A DNA stretch of 64,000 nucleotides from Methanobrevibacter sp. Its GTDB lineage: Archaea > Methanobacteriota > Methanobacteria > Methanobacteriales > Methanobacteriaceae. Both the position numbers and the translations under genes were made by a program. Below, in pieces: positions 53,284-62,012 of the stretch. The stretch spans positions 1 to 64,000 of the forward strand of contig NZ_JAFRSC010000023.1 in the NCBI RefSeq assembly GCF_017427765.1, in the 5' to 3' direction. Each line of letters opens with the position of its first letter. The first letter of the stretch is position 1. The notes beneath the pieces are model-generated. The model was not told the origin of the DNA, did no database searches, and was given only the letters and a program-made list of their open reading frames with translations.

Positions 53284-54882
53284 CTATTTCATCTGTCCGA
53301 AGATTCCTCTCATGATTCCTTTTGTAACTTCACGTGCAGCAGTGTTCATTGCCTGTGTAGCTGCCTTTTCAGCCATTTTTTGAGCATCTGATTTTTTAGC
53401 CTTTTTACCGCCTGCAGTCTGACCTCCACCTAAAACTGTTCCTAAAATATCGCCCAAAACAGATTCTGCACCTTGTGCTGGAGCCTGCTGAGGCTCTTCA
53501 CTGACAGGTTCTGCCTGAGATTCCTGAGCCTTGACTTCCTCTATGATTTCAATATCCTCATGAGGCACTTCACTTTCAATATTAGGATTTGATTCTATTT
53601 TTTCAAGTAGCATTTCATAAGCAGATAACGGATCTACAGCATCCCAGTATTTTGACTTGAGCTCTGATAAATTAATCAGCTCAGACCTCATTGAATCATC
53701 AATAGCTCCAATATAACTTTGTGGCGGAACGATGTCTACCTTTTCGACAATTCCCGGAACACCCTGTTCATCCAAAACAGAAACCAAAGCCTGTCCTATT
53801 CCGAGTTCTGATATTACATCGGAAGTGTTGAAGTTAGGGTTTGGACGGAACGTTTCTGCAGCCACTTTTACTGCCTTTTGATCTTTAGGAGTGTATGCAT
53901 GAAGCGCATGCTGGATTCTGTTTCCAAGCTGGGCTAAAATTTCATCAGGAATATCGGCAGGTGACTGTGAGATGAAATAAAGTCCTACTCCTTTTGATCT
54001 TATCAGACGAACAATCTGTTCAATTTTTTTGCCGAATTCTGCAGGCATGTCATCAAACAATAAATGTGCCTCGTCAAAGAAGAATACGAATTTAGGTTTG
54101 TCCATGTCTCCTACTTCAGGCAGGTTTTCAAATAGCTCGGAAAGCATCCAAAGCAGGAATGTGGAGTATAATTCAGGTGAAAGGGATAATTTTTGAGCAT
54201 CCAAAATGTTAATGATTCCTTTTCCGTTATCATCTACTTTCATGAAGTCATTTAAATCAAGTGCAGGTTCTCCGAAAAAGTCGTTTCCACCCTGATCTTC
54301 CAATGTAAGCAGGTTTCTTAGGATTGTATTTGCTGATTTCTCGGCAATTGCACCATATTGACTTTCATATTTATCCTTATTTTCAACCACATGATTAATC
54401 ATTGATTTTAAGTCTTTTAAGTCAATAATCAAAAGTGATTCTTCATCGGCGACTCTAAATACAATATTTAATACGCCTTGCTGTGCTTCGGACAGGTTTA
54501 AAATTTTTGAAAGTAAAACCGGACCCATTTCAGATAATGTAACTCTTATAGGCAATCCTTTCTGACCGAACAGATCCCAGAATTCAACAGGATATGCCTG
54601 ATATTTGAATCCTTTTTCCAAAAGACCGTATTTTTCAACATTGGTTTTGATTTTTTCATTTTCAGAACCTACTTTTGCAAGACCAGAAATGTCTCCTTTC
54701 ATATCAGCCAAAAATACAGGAACTCCCAAATCCGAAAAGGATTCTGCCAATGTTTTAAGTGTTATTGTCTTACCGGTTCCTGTTGCACCTGCTATTAAAC
54801 CGTGACGGTTAGCCAATTTAGGAAGCAGGAACACGTTCTCATTTTCATTACATCCAATCAGTATTTTATCTTCTGCATACAT
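53284..54882 (-). CDS. HerA-like / DUF853 ATPase
   Basis: 532 residues. Walker A is GATGTGKT (32-39) and Walker B is VFFFDEAHLLF (about 266-276). A FtsK/HerA-type sensor region follows (SQSPADIPDEILAQLGNRIQHAL), and the C-terminus is Ala/Gln/Glu-rich. This fits the DUF853 (YjgR-like) group of the HerA/FtsK superfamily, which forms hexameric DNA-pumping ATPases. No NurA nuclease is found beside it, so it is probably not the end-resection HerA. GGGTGA lies seven bases before the ATG, and the helicase stop codon is only six bases upstream. Confidence 0.88.
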   Translation of the reverse strand: MYAEDKILIGCNENENVFLLPKLANRHGLIAGATGTGKTITLKTLAESFSDLGVPVFLADMKGDISGLAKVGSENEKIKTNVEKYGLLEKGFKYQAYPVEFWDLFGQKGLPIRVTLSEMGPVLLSKILNLSEAQQGVLNIVFRVADEESLLIIDLKDLKSMINHVVENKDKYESQYGAIAEKSANTILRNLLTLEDQGGNDFFGEPALDLNDFMKVDDNGKGIINILDAQKLSLSPELYSTFLLWMLSELFENLPEVGDMDKPKFVFFFDEAHLLFDDMPAEFGKKIEQIVRLIRSKGVGLYFISQSPADIPDEILAQLGNRIQHALHAYTPKDQKAVKVAAETFRPNPNFNTSDVISELGIGQALVSVLDEQGVPGIVEKVDIVPPQSYIGAIDDSMRSELINLSELKSKYWDAVDPLSAYEMLLEKIESNPNIESEVPHEDIEIIEEVKAQESQAEPVSEEPQQAPAQGAESVLGDILGTVLGGGQTAGGKKAKKSDAQKMAEKAATQAMNTAAREVTKGIMRGIFGQMK

Positions 54883-54888
54883 TGTTTT

Positions 54889-57480
54889 TCACCCGTTTTC
54901 TATTTTTTTAATTAACCAGTTAGTTTTTTTGACAATATTCTGTCGTCTGTAAGCTTTTGCAATTCTTTTGATTGCATCCAAGTTTTTTACGAAATTGTCC
55001 AGCCAGGAAAATATATCTCCAGGATAGACTTGAATCTGATACTTTCTAAACAGTTTATTTGATATGTCCTGAGGATCACGTCCCTTCAGTCGCTCATGGA
55101 TAATCACTTCGGATATTCCTCTCTGCATGCATGCACAAAACGGCCTGTCCTGGCATCTGCACTGCATGAAATCGCTTTGAAGTGCAATCAGTGCATCCTG
55201 GAATTTCTTGTCAACCTTTTCTATTGCTTCCCCGGAAGAGATGATATCCAAAGTGGATTCTGCAAAAAGCCTTGTTGAGAACTTAATCTTTAAGGCATTT
55301 GCAATCTGATTGTGAATTACGCTTGAAAGATATGCATTTTCAAACATCTCCAAATCAAGCCCCATTGCCAAAATCAATACTTTGAGCTTGTCATACTTAT
55401 CCTTTTTCTTATACATTGGAGAAAGTCCAACATACCTTTTAAGATAGTTATAGTCATTTAAAGTATTTTTAATGAACTCGGCATCTTCAATTGATAAAAA
55501 TGACACTGATGTTGCCCTGCCATACCTTGTAACTTCAAGTCTGTTGTTTGGACTTTTATCAATCAGGTCCAAATCGCACATCTCATCAATAGCTATCTTT
55601 ATACTTACTGGCACATCAATGTTTTTATAAAATCTATTAAGCTCATCTGTTGAGTTAACCGCAGTTGATGAAATATCTGCAAGAATCTGTTCATATGCGG
55701 ATTCCTCATCATATTCAATATATACATCTTCGCTGTTGCTTTCAAGAAGGTCCAGTGCCATTGCCTCTTCGGACTCTCCTACAAAATCATTTCCAACTTC
55801 AGGAAGAAGATAAACAATACCTCTGTCATGATATGAAGGCCTTCCAGCACGGCCGAGCATTTGTGAAAACTCATTGGGATTGATCCATTTGTTTCCCATC
55901 ACCAGAGAGTCAAATATTACCTGAGAAGCAGGAAAATCAACACCTGCTGCAAGAGCTGCGGTTGTAACGACACAGGAAATCTTACCCTTATCAAAGTCCT
56001 TTTCTATCTTTTCCTTTTTATAATATGAAAGACCTGCATGATAAGCTCGAGCATTGACCCTTTTATTAGTTAAAAAATTGGCAATCTGATGGGTTTTACG
56101 TCTGGAATTCGTAAATATTATGGTTTGGCCCCTGAAGCCCTTTTTGGACTTTGTATTGAATTCCCTTTGAACCAGCTTCTGCATGATGTGGCGTTTTTGT
56201 GACTCGTTTCTGACATAAACAAGATGCCTTTCCAAAGGAACCGGACGCTCATCATACTTAACAAGCTTCATGTTGAATTCAGATGCTAAAAATTCGGGGT
56301 TTTTGACAGTTGCTGACAGTCCTATAATTTGAGTTTTGGGATATAATAACTTTAAACGTTTTATCAAACCGTTAAGGCGTGTTCCACGGTCCTCATCATC
56401 AATCATGTGAATTTCATCTATTAAAACAACACCCAAGTTTGAAAGTGATGATGAATTGCCGTTTCTTAAAAGATAGTCGATTCCCTCATATGTTGCAACG
56501 ACAATATCTGATTTTGAAACATCACTGTCAGGCAGATTGAGTTCGCCTTTTGCCTTTACACGATTTCTTCCGACTTTAATTGCGACTTTCAAACCAAGTT
56601 TTGAGTATTTCCTTTTAAAATCCCGATATTTCTGGTTGGCCAGTGCCACAAGAGGGGTTAAAAAGACAAATTTTTTGCCTTTAAGAGCTTCCGTGATACC
56701 TGCAAGCTCACCAACTAAAGTTTTTCCAGATCCTGTTGCACTTACAACCAGCAGGTCTTCACCTTTCAGAAGGCCTTCCTTAATGGCCAGATACTGAACC
56801 GGCAGAAGTTTGGTGTTTCCCGAATCAAGAAGCACCTTTTTAAAGTCCTTATTTATCTTTAAACGTTTCATATCAATTGGCGGGATGATATGCTTTGATT
56901 TTTTGGTTTTATCAAATAATGTAAGGTTTCTGTTTTTTAACGGATCAAAGTGAGGAGATAATATTGATAATGTCTCCTCCAAGCTTCCGGTTTTCTCCAG
57001 TGTCTTTTCAAGGTTTCTGAAAATTGCCGTGTCAAATCCCTGAAGCTTCAGCTCCTCTCTTATCGTATCGTGAGCGCAATCCTTACATATTAACTGATTG
57101 TTGTGTTTATATGAATAAGATGAATTTACAATAGTAATATTTCCCTCAAATGCACAGAAGTCACAAACCTGAGTGTGTCTGACCTTAATGTTTAGGGATT
57201 TTAGAAATCTTTCAACTTTTTCATCCTTTGTTGCCAGAAATACTGCCTGTGAGCGCAGCAGTTTGATAACTTCAGAAGGAGGAAGCAGTTTTTCATTTAA
57301 AGTGGAGTTGTCATTGAAATTATAATCCGCAATAAATCTGGAAATAGAAAGTGAGTCTCCCTCATGGCTGAATTTAATGTTTCCAACAAACTCAGGAACC
57401 CTTTTGTGATTTAGCGCACCTTTCGGCGAACCTATCGGATATAATCTCCACTGTTTTTTTACCTTTTTTAAAACTAGCAT
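54889..57480 (-). CDS. Ski2-like DEAD/DEAH helicase with Cys motifs
   Basis: 863 residues. Walker A is SATGSGKT (~248-255), DEIH (~357), SAT motif III (~383), motif VI QMLGRAGRP (~541-549). An N-terminal zinc-type module (CDFCAFEG ... CKDCAHD, ~104-135) precedes the helicase core. Near residue 775 a Cys-rich cluster (CRCQDRPFCAC) is followed by a helical tail. The family resembles methanogen superfamily 2 helicases related to Ski2/Hel308, but the added Cys motifs set it apart from plain Hel308. It heads an operon with the HerA-like ATPase, so a role in DNA repair or replication-fork processing is likely. No clear ribosome binding site before the ATG. Confidence 0.85.
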   Translation of the reverse strand: MLVLKKVKKQWRLYPIGSPKGALNHKRVPEFVGNIKFSHEGDSLSISRFIADYNFNDNSTLNEKLLPPSEVIKLLRSQAVFLATKDEKVERFLKSLNIKVRHTQVCDFCAFEGNITIVNSSYSYKHNNQLICKDCAHDTIREELKLQGFDTAIFRNLEKTLEKTGSLEETLSILSPHFDPLKNRNLTLFDKTKKSKHIIPPIDMKRLKINKDFKKVLLDSGNTKLLPVQYLAIKEGLLKGEDLLVVSATGSGKTLVGELAGITEALKGKKFVFLTPLVALANQKYRDFKRKYSKLGLKVAIKVGRNRVKAKGELNLPDSDVSKSDIVVATYEGIDYLLRNGNSSSLSNLGVVLIDEIHMIDDEDRGTRLNGLIKRLKLLYPKTQIIGLSATVKNPEFLASEFNMKLVKYDERPVPLERHLVYVRNESQKRHIMQKLVQREFNTKSKKGFRGQTIIFTNSRRKTHQIANFLTNKRVNARAYHAGLSYYKKEKIEKDFDKGKISCVVTTAALAAGVDFPASQVIFDSLVMGNKWINPNEFSQMLGRAGRPSYHDRGIVYLLPEVGNDFVGESEEAMALDLLESNSEDVYIEYDEESAYEQILADISSTAVNSTDELNRFYKNIDVPVSIKIAIDEMCDLDLIDKSPNNRLEVTRYGRATSVSFLSIEDAEFIKNTLNDYNYLKRYVGLSPMYKKKDKYDKLKVLILAMGLDLEMFENAYLSSVIHNQIANALKIKFSTRLFAESTLDIISSGEAIEKVDKKFQDALIALQSDFMQCRCQDRPFCACMQRGISEVIIHERLKGRDPQDISNKLFRKYQIQVYPGDIFSWLDNFVKNLDAIKRIAKAYRRQNIVKKTNWLIKKIENG

Positions 57481-57525
57481 TGTTTTTAATTATATTATTA
57501 GTTGTTAATAAGTTTTTAAATCCGA

Positions 57526-58395
57526 CTACTCCATGTAGTCGAATCTAGTTTCCAAAATAATTATTAAAGCAAAACCAACCACTGCAACAAGAACGCATGG
57601 GAACAGACCTGCAAAGTTAACGCTTACGGAATTGATAATCTCAACGCCCGGAACCTTAAGTGACCCAAGCATCACACCAATGAGAAACGCCATTGTTATC
57701 TCTTCGTGGTTTTTAAGCAGGTAATTCAGGATTTTTGAAAATCCTAAAATTCCGATTAATGCACCAACAACAAAAACAATGATTTCAACAAAGTTTAATG
57801 TGTGAAGAGCATTTAACATGTATTTATATTGGCCTAAAAGCAACAATAAAAATGATCCTGAAATTCCAGGCAAAATCATTGCACAGATAGCTATCATGCC
57901 TGAAATAAATAAAATTGGCAGGGAATGATTAGCAGCAATCGGATTTAGACTTACAAATACATAAGTTAAAATTAAACCTATTACTGCAAATAAAACAGTT
58001 TTTAAGCTTATCTTGTCCAGTTTTTTAAACAGAATTACTGCTGAAGCTATAATCAGACCTAAGAAAAATGAATACGTCCAGGCAGGATATACTTCCATAC
58101 AAAAGGTCACAACTTTAGCAAGTGTTAAAAATGCAACCCCAATACCTAAAACAAGAGGTATGAAAAACCTGAACTCTATTTCATCAAACAATCCATCTAT
58201 AAATCCACGGATGTCCCCTTTAAAAAGAGGTTTTACAAATCCAAATTTGATTTTACTGATAGCTTCAATTAAATGACCGTAAATTCCTGTAATTAATGCT
58301 ATTGTTCCTCCGGAAACTCCAGGAACAATATCAGCAGACCCCATTAACAGTCCACGTATAAATATTAAAATAGATTCTTTAAGATTAAAATTCAA
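57526..58395 (-). CDS. DUF368 membrane protein, polyprenyl-phosphate transporter
   Basis: 289 residues with about eight to nine membrane helices. Two copies of a P-G-(V/I)-S-G-(G/S) motif (GSADIVPGVSGGTIAL near 20 and ICAMILPGISGSFLLL near 172) show an internal repeat, the hallmark of DUF368. Bacterial members (PopT) return undecaprenyl phosphate across the membrane for reuse in wall synthesis. Pseudomurein also uses undecaprenyl phosphate, so the same job is likely here. It stands alone, 45 bases from the helicase start. Function is by family knowledge; nothing in the context confirms it. Confidence 0.85.
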   Translation of the reverse strand: MNFNLKESILIFIRGLLMGSADIVPGVSGGTIALITGIYGHLIEAISKIKFGFVKPLFKGDIRGFIDGLFDEIEFRFFIPLVLGIGVAFLTLAKVVTFCMEVYPAWTYSFFLGLIIASAVILFKKLDKISLKTVLFAVIGLILTYVFVSLNPIAANHSLPILFISGMIAICAMILPGISGSFLLLLLGQYKYMLNALHTLNFVEIIVFVVGALIGILGFSKILNYLLKNHEEITMAFLIGVMLGSLKVPGVEIINSVSVNFAGLFPCVLVAVVGFALIIILETRFDYME

Positions 58396-58447
58396 ATTAT
58401 CACCTAAAAGTAATTATTATAATATTGGTCAATAGTTAATAAATAGA

Positions 58448-59318
58448 TTATTGTTTGGATAATGTTTCATTAACAAAGTCCAGACTGACATCAGCAATTT
58501 TTGCAATATCCGAAATTGTAAAACCCTCATTATCCAAGTTAATTACAATATTTCGTTTTGATTTAATTAATTCATCATCCTTTGCTCGCAATACCTTTTG
58601 AAATTCTAAATTTGCTTCATCCACTTTTCTTTGAGCATAATCTTCAACAATTTTCATGTTTCCACCAACCAAATTTGAAATTACTTTATTCAATGATTCA
58701 TTTTTAACAAATTTATCGCATAATAATAATATTACTCCTTTTACAAATTGCCCAATCTCTGAATTCAAATCAGGAATATTAGTTATCATTATAGCAGAGT
58801 CCAGTATCAATTGATCTGTTTTAATTTCCGATTTCATAAAACAAAGTAAACTTATCAATAATAATTCCTTTTTGGAAAATTTTTTCTTATTTTCTATTTT
58901 GGAATTCATATTATTTAAAAACTCATTTGCATCATATTTTTTTTAGAGAATGAATGTAAATTGGAAATCTAGACTGAGAATTAACCTTATAACATTTAGT
59001 TTTCCCCATTTCAATTGTGCTTAAAACGTGCACTTCAATTGGTTTTTTTGATTTAACAAAAACATTATCAATCAAAGCACTGTAAAATCTAAATCTCCGT
59101 TTATCGTTTATATCGACATAAGAGCTTTGAAATTCAAGTATTATTATTTTGTCTTCAAGTTCAAAAACTAAATCTGGTTTGTACATTTTTGGATTAATTA
59201 CACTATATTCCGTTGGATGAACTTCTACAATTTTTCCAGGAATATCTATAATTTCTATTAATTTTTGTCCATATTCATGACCCTGAATTTTGAAAATTAC
59301 ATCCTCATGAAATTTCAT
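58448..59318 (-). pseudogene. frameshifted PD-(D/E)XK (Rpn-like) nuclease
   Basis: Two ORFs make one protein of about 290 residues. The first (59318-58932) carries the catalytic core: Asp in KPDLVF and the E-x-Q of IILEFQSS, as in Rpn/PD-(D/E)XK transposase-like nucleases. The second (58909-58448) carries the helical C-terminus ending with a helix-turn-helix-like GFTISDIAKIADVS. At the junction lies a run of eight A on the coding strand (58937-58944). With seven A the frame reads through as SLKKYDANEFLNNMNSK and joins the two with no loss. The gene begins well, with AAGGAG upstream. It is broken by one base, or shifts phase, or this is a sequencing error. Confidence 0.85.
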
Positions 59319-59506
59319 GAAATTGAATCTCCTTAAAATTATTAATTAACATTTAATTTATAATTAAAAGGATATAAATCTTTTGTTTTTAATTTAAATA
59401 AATATTTACTTGAATATATAAATTTTAAAGTATATTAAAAAATTTATACTTGTTTAAAGAATTTACAAGAGAATAAAAAAATAGAAAGTGAATAATTCAA
59501 ATAGAA

Positions 59507-60280
59507 TTATTCATCATTAAAAGGTTGCGGAAGTTCACAGACCCCACTGTCTTTTGCAAGATATGCGTATGCGAATGCCGCACATATTGCACCGAGAATC
59601 GGTCCGACCAGATATATCGGGAAGAATCCCCAAAGGTTTTGGCCTCCAAGAATCATGTCCATCAGGTATGGTCCGAATGTACGTGCAGGATTGATTGATG
59701 CACCGGTAAATGCTCCTAAAACTGCAATCACAGCAGCTACAGTCATACCTATTGATATGCCTGCAAAACCAGGTTCTGCCTTTTTGTCAACTGCAACACC
59801 CATTACAACCATCATGAGGAAGAATGTTCCTAAAAACTCTGCAAACATTGCCTGAAGGTAACCTACACCTGCACCAGGAGCTGTTGCACCAAGTCCTCCG
59901 ATTGTAACTGCTGAAGCACCCATAAATAGGTATAGTGCCAAACTTCCGAGACATGCTCCAATAACCTGTGCAACTATATAATAGATACTGTCAATTAAAG
60001 CAATGTTTTTGGTTACAAGCAGTCCAATAGTTACAGCAGGATTTAAATGTGCACCGGATATCTTACCGAATACATAAATACATACCATTACAGTTAGACC
60101 AAATACCAGAGCAATGGCAATCCAGTCACCCAAACCGCCAAGAATTCCTATTCCAGCATTACCCGGATCGATGCTGTCTGAAATCAGAAGTGTTGCAACT
60201 GCAGATCCTGTACCGAATAACACCAGGAAAAATGTTCCCAGAAGTTCTGCAAAGAATTTTTTTCTTATATTGCAAGTCAT
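59507..60280 (-). CDS. aqpM: MIP family channel (aquaporin)
   Basis: 257 residues with six membrane helices and two half-helices bearing the paired boxes HLNPAVTIG (~78-86) and INPARTFG (~193-200). This is the hourglass fold of aquaporins and of the archaeal AqpM, known to pass water and small neutral solutes. The charged C-terminus (ELPQPFNDE) is short. It follows DUF2193 by nine bases, so the two genes make a small operon. The symbol is by resemblance to AqpM of Methanobacteriaceae. Confidence 0.92.
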   Translation of the reverse strand: MTCNIRKKFFAELLGTFFLVLFGTGSAVATLLISDSIDPGNAGIGILGGLGDWIAIALVFGLTVMVCIYVFGKISGAHLNPAVTIGLLVTKNIALIDSIYYIVAQVIGACLGSLALYLFMGASAVTIGGLGATAPGAGVGYLQAMFAEFLGTFFLMMVVMGVAVDKKAEPGFAGISIGMTVAAVIAVLGAFTGASINPARTFGPYLMDMILGGQNLWGFFPIYLVGPILGAICAAFAYAYLAKDSGVCELPQPFNDE

Positions 60281-60289
60281 CTAACTCAC

Positions 60290-61789
60290 CTATACGGATT
60301 CTCTCCATTGACAGTATTCGTGTTTGTTGTCAACTAAAGATGCTGCAGCACAGTTTTTACATCCTCTTACAGGAGATCCAGGTGCGCCTTTGTTAAGTGC
60401 AATGATGTTTGTCATCATTGTTGCTGTAATAGGTTCTGAAGTTAAAAGACATGGGTAGTCTGCAAGTCTCATCAGAGATGAGAATCTTACTGTTATTGCA
60501 CATGCAGGATAAGTGTATCTTTGCGGATTCATTACTGTTTCGTTTGCTAAAATCGGACTTAAGTCAACGTCAAATCCGTTGATTTTAGGAACCAATTCTC
60601 CTCCGGTTCCTGCTCTGAGCTTTCTTGCTCCGCTGATTGCATTGAATCCTCTGTAAATCATGTCCATGAAGTCACAGTTGTGCAACTCGGCAGCAGCTCC
60701 TCTTGTTGGATATTGCTGTACGAAATTGTGGAATCTTTTTGAGAATAGGTCAACAACCATAGGTGCGTTGAATCCGTCTAACTCCAATATGAATTCAGTT
60801 GCACATGCAGATGAACCTGTAGCCAATTTTAGAACATCGAATTCAGATTTGTAATTGTCCAGGTTGGATGTTAATGTTGAACCGATTACCTCAGCAGTTG
60901 CCTGAACAATAGCTAAAGTTACATCATCCTTACACATGTTGTATGTGGACTGGCCAATATGGTGGCCGATATCTCCAACACAGTAAGCAGGCACAGTTAC
61001 AATGTTTCCGTAATGCACTCCATCATCCATTGCGGCTTTAACTGTAGCAGCCATTGCCTTTTTGTATTTGTTCATGTAGTCCCTTACATCAAATGATGTG
61101 TGGTCCGCATCATCCATCAGCTCGCCTTGAGCTTCAATAGGGTTTTTGTAGATGTTCTGCAGTGTTGCAATTTCCTTTTCTGTTGCTTCACTTGCGGTTG
61201 CACCGGCTTCGATTGCATTTGCAAATGCATCTCCAATACCGTAAGAAGTGTTCATACCCCATGATTTTGCAGACAGTATTGCCTGCTTGTGAGCTGCAGG
61301 AATATCTGTTTTTTGAAGTATCTGATTTACAACATTACTTGTACTTCCAGGCATTAAAGCAAAGTCCACTACACATGTCGGTCCGTAAAATCCGCCATAT
61401 CTCCTAATGGATTCTTTAGCGACAATAGCTTCGTTATCTGCAATGGCTTGGATAAATTTATCCAAACTGTCAGCAAATTCACCATCCTCTTCGCATAATA
61501 TTTCCAGTACAGGCGGAGTCTGGAAGTGTTCAATAAACGGATCATCTTCACATTTTAAAGTGTCTGTAATGGAAGATAAAATCTCAAAATGGTTTTTAAC
61601 AGAGTCCTTATGTAAATTAATTACAGATTCTGCCTGATTGTCAAGTGCAGTCATGTTTGCTACAGCATCAGCGTATGGTTTTGCATCAGCTATCTTAAAG
61701 TCATTGTATCTGTTTTCGGATATAACCGCAATGTCTGCCTTTTGAGCAGCCATTGACTCGTTAATCATTTTTTCATATAACTCTCTCAT
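60290..61789 (-). CDS. DUF2193 methanogen protein
   Basis: About 499 residues from ATG 61789. AGGTGAT lies four bases upstream, and it contains the GTG at 61798 that would otherwise be read as the start. No signal peptide or membrane helix. The protein is largely helical with Gly/Ala-rich segments and ends in a Cys cluster (CKNCAAAS ... EYCQWRESV). DUF2193 occurs in methanogens and a few related groups. I know of no proven function. It shares an operon with aquaporin. Confidence 0.8.
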   Translation of the reverse strand: MRELYEKMINESMAAQKADIAVISENRYNDFKIADAKPYADAVANMTALDNQAESVINLHKDSVKNHFEILSSITDTLKCEDDPFIEHFQTPPVLEILCEEDGEFADSLDKFIQAIADNEAIVAKESIRRYGGFYGPTCVVDFALMPGSTSNVVNQILQKTDIPAAHKQAILSAKSWGMNTSYGIGDAFANAIEAGATASEATEKEIATLQNIYKNPIEAQGELMDDADHTSFDVRDYMNKYKKAMAATVKAAMDDGVHYGNIVTVPAYCVGDIGHHIGQSTYNMCKDDVTLAIVQATAEVIGSTLTSNLDNYKSEFDVLKLATGSSACATEFILELDGFNAPMVVDLFSKRFHNFVQQYPTRGAAAELHNCDFMDMIYRGFNAISGARKLRAGTGGELVPKINGFDVDLSPILANETVMNPQRYTYPACAITVRFSSLMRLADYPCLLTSEPITATMMTNIIALNKGAPGSPVRGCKNCAAASLVDNKHEYCQWRESV

Positions 61790-62012
61790 TGTTATCACCT
61801 GAAATGATAATTGTATTAGGAAAAGTATAATTTATAGTATTTATACTTATCTAAATCCTATAATTATAGATTCATCAAAATAATATTTAAATTTAGTTAA
61901 ATATTTCCATCAAAAAGAGAATATTAAAGAAAAATGTTTAGATATTTTAAAAAAAGTAGAATAATCAAGCAAAATTAAAACTAAAAAAATAGTAGAATGA
62001 TATAAGAAAAAA

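Noticed and set aside
58448..58909. Second half of the Rpn-like gene as an independent gene
   Set aside because: Its ATG lies inside the continued frame of the first half, no ribosome binding site precedes it, and deleting one A fuses both.
61789..61798. GTG at 61798 as start of DUF2193; likewise GTG at 20326 and 23118 and TTG at 15657
   Set aside because: Each lies within or just upstream of a GGTGA-type ribosome binding site that is correctly spaced for an ATG a few codons later.
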